Part shown: positions 62,491-64,000 of the stretch, piece after piece
Numbering within the stretch: position 1 is the first letter of the stretch
How the letters are laid out: every line of letters starts with the position of its first letter
NCBI GenBank assembly: GCA_051657745.1
Contig: JBOFLG010000072.1
Coordinates: forward strand, 9,965-73,964
Direction of reading: 5' to 3'
Source of the DNA: JBOFLG01 sp051657745
GTDB lineage: Bacteria > Actinomycetota > Actinomycetes > Actinomycetales > Dermatophilaceae
Length of the DNA stretch: 64,000 nt
The notes under the pieces: model-generated
What the model was told of the DNA's origin: nothing
Databases searched by the model: none
What the model saw: the letters and a program-made list of their open reading frames with translations, nothing else
Program-made: the position numbers and the translations under genes

Positions 62491-62516
62491 CGGACCACCC
62501 GTCCGGGGTGTTTTTT
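62491..62516. terminator. bidirectional terminator with two overlapping hairpins
   Basis: On the plus strand CACCC (62496-62500) pairs with GGGTG (62506-62510), followed by six T. On the minus strand CGGAC (62505-62501) pairs with GTCCG (62495-62491), followed by TTTAAAC. The four 5-base blocks alternate, so each strand has its own hairpin and T-run. It lies between convergent ndgR and the NYN-domain gene. Confidence 0.7.
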
Positions 62517-62650
62517 CATTTTCTCCCTCCATCGTCCCGCGGTCGGGCCCCGAATCGCCAGGTCGGCGGGCCACGACACGAAGCCCGGATGACGACCCGC
62601 GACGCTCGCGATCGGGGCGCCTCCGCCCGTCATCCCACCCGCTACGGCCC

Positions 62651-63691
62651 TCAGAACGTCGCGTCGACGACCTGCCAGAAGTGCTCACGCAGTTCGTATC
62701 TGGTCCGTTCGTCGAGCTCGTAGACGCCGAGCGTCGCGGACACGTCCATCAACAGGGTGCGATCGACATCGGCGCGGATGTGCGGGCGTCCGCGGGTGAG
62801 GTCCTGTTTGGTCGCTTCTGTCGAGCCGAGCGCCAACGAGGCAACCACCTTGCGACACACATACGCGAGGGCTGCCTCGACCTCACCGGCGGCCCGCGGC
62901 GCCCCGGCCGACAGAACACCGCGTGGGTCGGCGGCACGGCCATCACCGGTGGTGGTGGACCACGCCACGGCCGTCCCGGCCCGGATCGCCGGCGCCTCCG
63001 ACCGGGCCAGCCGGAGAACGTCATCGGGCCGGCTCGCGCGCGCCAGGTCGGCCGGCGTCGGTATCGACCGCGTACTCGGAGGCTCCGACTCGACCGTGCT
63101 CTCCGGCGGCGGGGCGTCGGAGGACGCCGCTGGTGGCGGCATCGAGCGGCGCACCGCGGAGTCGATGACCTCGGCGTCGACCAGGATGACGCCGTCCGCC
63201 TCGCGCTGCAGGTGTCGAGCAATGGCATGAGGACGGCCACGCTCGTCGGGCACCGCCATGACGATCACCTGCACGCCGTGCCCTTGGGCTTCCTCGACGG
63301 CCTCGGTCAGATCATCGTCGCCAGAGACCAGGTACATCACGTCCGCGACCCCGTTGCGGCCATGGGTCGCAAGGTCGAGCCCCAGCCGAACGTCGACGCC
63401 CTTTTGGTCACCGGTGAACGACCGCCGCCCTAACCGCAGTTTGACCTTCGGCAGCATTCCCACGGTTTCCTGGGTCTGGTCCGCTTGGCCGCCGGGCCGA
63501 CCACCGGAGTCGTACCAGTTCACTCGGAGCATCGCCAGGCCGCTGTCCTGCTCAGCCTGCGCGATCAAGCCGTCGATCAGCGACCCGTAGGCGACCACAA
63601 CGCCACCGCGCAGCGAGGTACCGGTGACCCGAGTCGCGGCCGCCGCGAGCAGATAGCCGACGTCAACATAGAGCGCGCAATGAGACCTCAC
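62651..63691 (-). CDS. NYN (PIN-like) domain protein
   Basis: The 346-residue protein has an N-terminal NYN nuclease-like domain: CALYVDVGYLLAAAA with the first Asp, QKGVDVRLGLDLATHG, and YLVSGDDDLTEAVEEAQGHGVQVIVMAV with the later acidic residues. A Pro/Ser-rich linker (about 205-260) and a C-terminal helical unit (EVEAALAYVCRKVVASLAL; DVSATLGVYELDERTRYELREHFWQVV) follow. RNA cleavage is likely but targets are unknown. The GTG at 63691 has AGGAG 8 bases upstream. Confidence 0.88.
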   Translation of the reverse strand: MRSHCALYVDVGYLLAAAATRVTGTSLRGGVVVAYGSLIDGLIAQAEQDSGLAMLRVNWYDSGGRPGGQADQTQETVGMLPKVKLRLGRRSFTGDQKGVDVRLGLDLATHGRNGVADVMYLVSGDDDLTEAVEEAQGHGVQVIVMAVPDERGRPHAIARHLQREADGVILVDAEVIDSAVRRSMPPPAASSDAPPPESTVESEPPSTRSIPTPADLARASRPDDVLRLARSEAPAIRAGTAVAWSTTTGDGRAADPRGVLSAGAPRAAGEVEAALAYVCRKVVASLALGSTEATKQDLTRGRPHIRADVDRTLLMDVSATLGVYELDERTRYELREHFWQVVDATF

Positions 63692-64000
63692 GACACTTCT
63701 CCTTCCTTGCCGACGTCCCGACCGACCGTGTGGACACGCGTCACCTCGTGCAGCGCCGCGACTCGGTCGGCCCGCCTGGCACCACGGCATCCGGGAACGG
63801 GACGGCCGATCCGAGCCGACGTATTCGGCAGCGCCACAATGAAATCAGCGGGCGCCGGGCGCGGATGTGCCGAGTTGTTTCGGCGACCGAGACAGCCTCG
63901 TTCGCCACCGTACCTGGGCGCATGGGCCGAACCCTAGAGCGGACACCGATCCGCACACGGACGAAACGCCGACCGCGCGCCGTTCTCCCGGTCGGCCCGA
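63692..64000. other. right-end region without recognisable gene
   Basis: Nothing with a family signature is visible in these 309 bases. It should contain the promoter of the NYN-domain gene, whose ribosome-binding site lies at about 63699-63704. Open frames here are short and look like chance GC-rich frames. Confidence 0.4.

Overview
The window is a chromosomal segment of a high-GC Gram-positive bacterium (Actinomycetota). This rests on its GC-rich codon use, the many GTG starts, the actinobacterial marker families (DUF2469, DUF3515, the 13E12-type DUF222/HNH family, an NdgR-type IclR regulator, CofC for coenzyme F420, an HU protein with a Lys/Ala-rich tail), and a gene order that, from memory, follows the Mycobacterium tuberculosis interval tsf-rpsB ... 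ffh-glnD-glnB-amt-ftsY-smc ... coaD-rsmD-recG ... ddl-gpsA ... hup-leuD-leuC-iclR. A member of the Micrococcales is plausible, but the sequence does not fix the genus. No phage, transposon, CRISPR array, rRNA or tRNA gene was seen.

Layout. At 1-970 lies a small, visibly less GC-rich pair: a secreted protein and an ABC ATPase cut by the window edge. At 1.1-3.1 kb are tsf and rpsB. At 3.5-7.3 kb, on the opposite strand, are an MFS exporter, an aminotransferase and an M23-like protein, with the remnant of an LD-carboxypeptidase gene among them. At 7.3-18 kb is a long leftward series of tightly coupled housekeeping genes: rpsP-khpA-rimM-trmD, rplS, two S26 proteins, rnhB, DUF2469, yraN, comM, dprA, xerC and a small membrane protein. 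Many of these overlap by four bases. At 18.3-19.9 kb a divergent Rrf2 regulator and TauE/SafE exporter share an operator-like palindrome. At 20-24.6 kb are an amidohydrolase, a hydrolase, a small unknown, a RelA/SpoT-domain protein and ffh. At 24.8-30.2 kb is the nitrogen module glnD-glnB-amtB with ftsY. At 30.4-43.3 kb are an M13 peptidase, a second signal peptidase, smc, chorismate mutase, acylphosphatase, an OatA-like acyltransferase, mutM, rnc, rpmF, DUF177 and coaD. At 43.6-50.8 kb are rsmD, recG, a FakA-like kinase, rpmB, thiL, a stand-alone Lrp-type domain and a DUF3515 lipoprotein. At 51-63.7 kb are ddl, a trans-sulfuration enzyme, a DUF222/HNH protein, gpsA, plsC, a CofC fusion, HU, leuDC with divergent ndgR, and a NYN-domain protein.

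Functionally the window is dominated by translation (rpsB, tsf, rpsP, rplS, rpmF, rpmB, rimM, trmD, rsmD), co-translational targeting and processing (ffh, ftsY, two signal peptidases), chromosome maintenance (smc, recG, mutM, rnhB, xerC, comM, dprA, HU), nitrogen sensing, and envelope, cofactor and leucine biosynthesis.

I found no large new gene system. The most unusual items are: a signal-peptidase paralogue with the catalytic Ser replaced, overlapping lepB; TrmD fused to a GNAT acetyltransferase; CofC fused to an OB/cold-shock-like tail; a degenerate LD-carboxypeptidase carrying a five-copy pentanucleotide tract; an 8-bp tandem satellite in front of coaD; an 87-bp palindrome between convergent genes; a G-run-rich tract; a dense set of mutually exclusive hairpins after ndgR; and a RelA/SpoT-domain protein coupled to a tiny unknown gene. 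Coordinates of starts were corrected by reading ribosome-binding sites and stop/start overlaps where possible; homology statements rest on recognition of motifs, not on a search.
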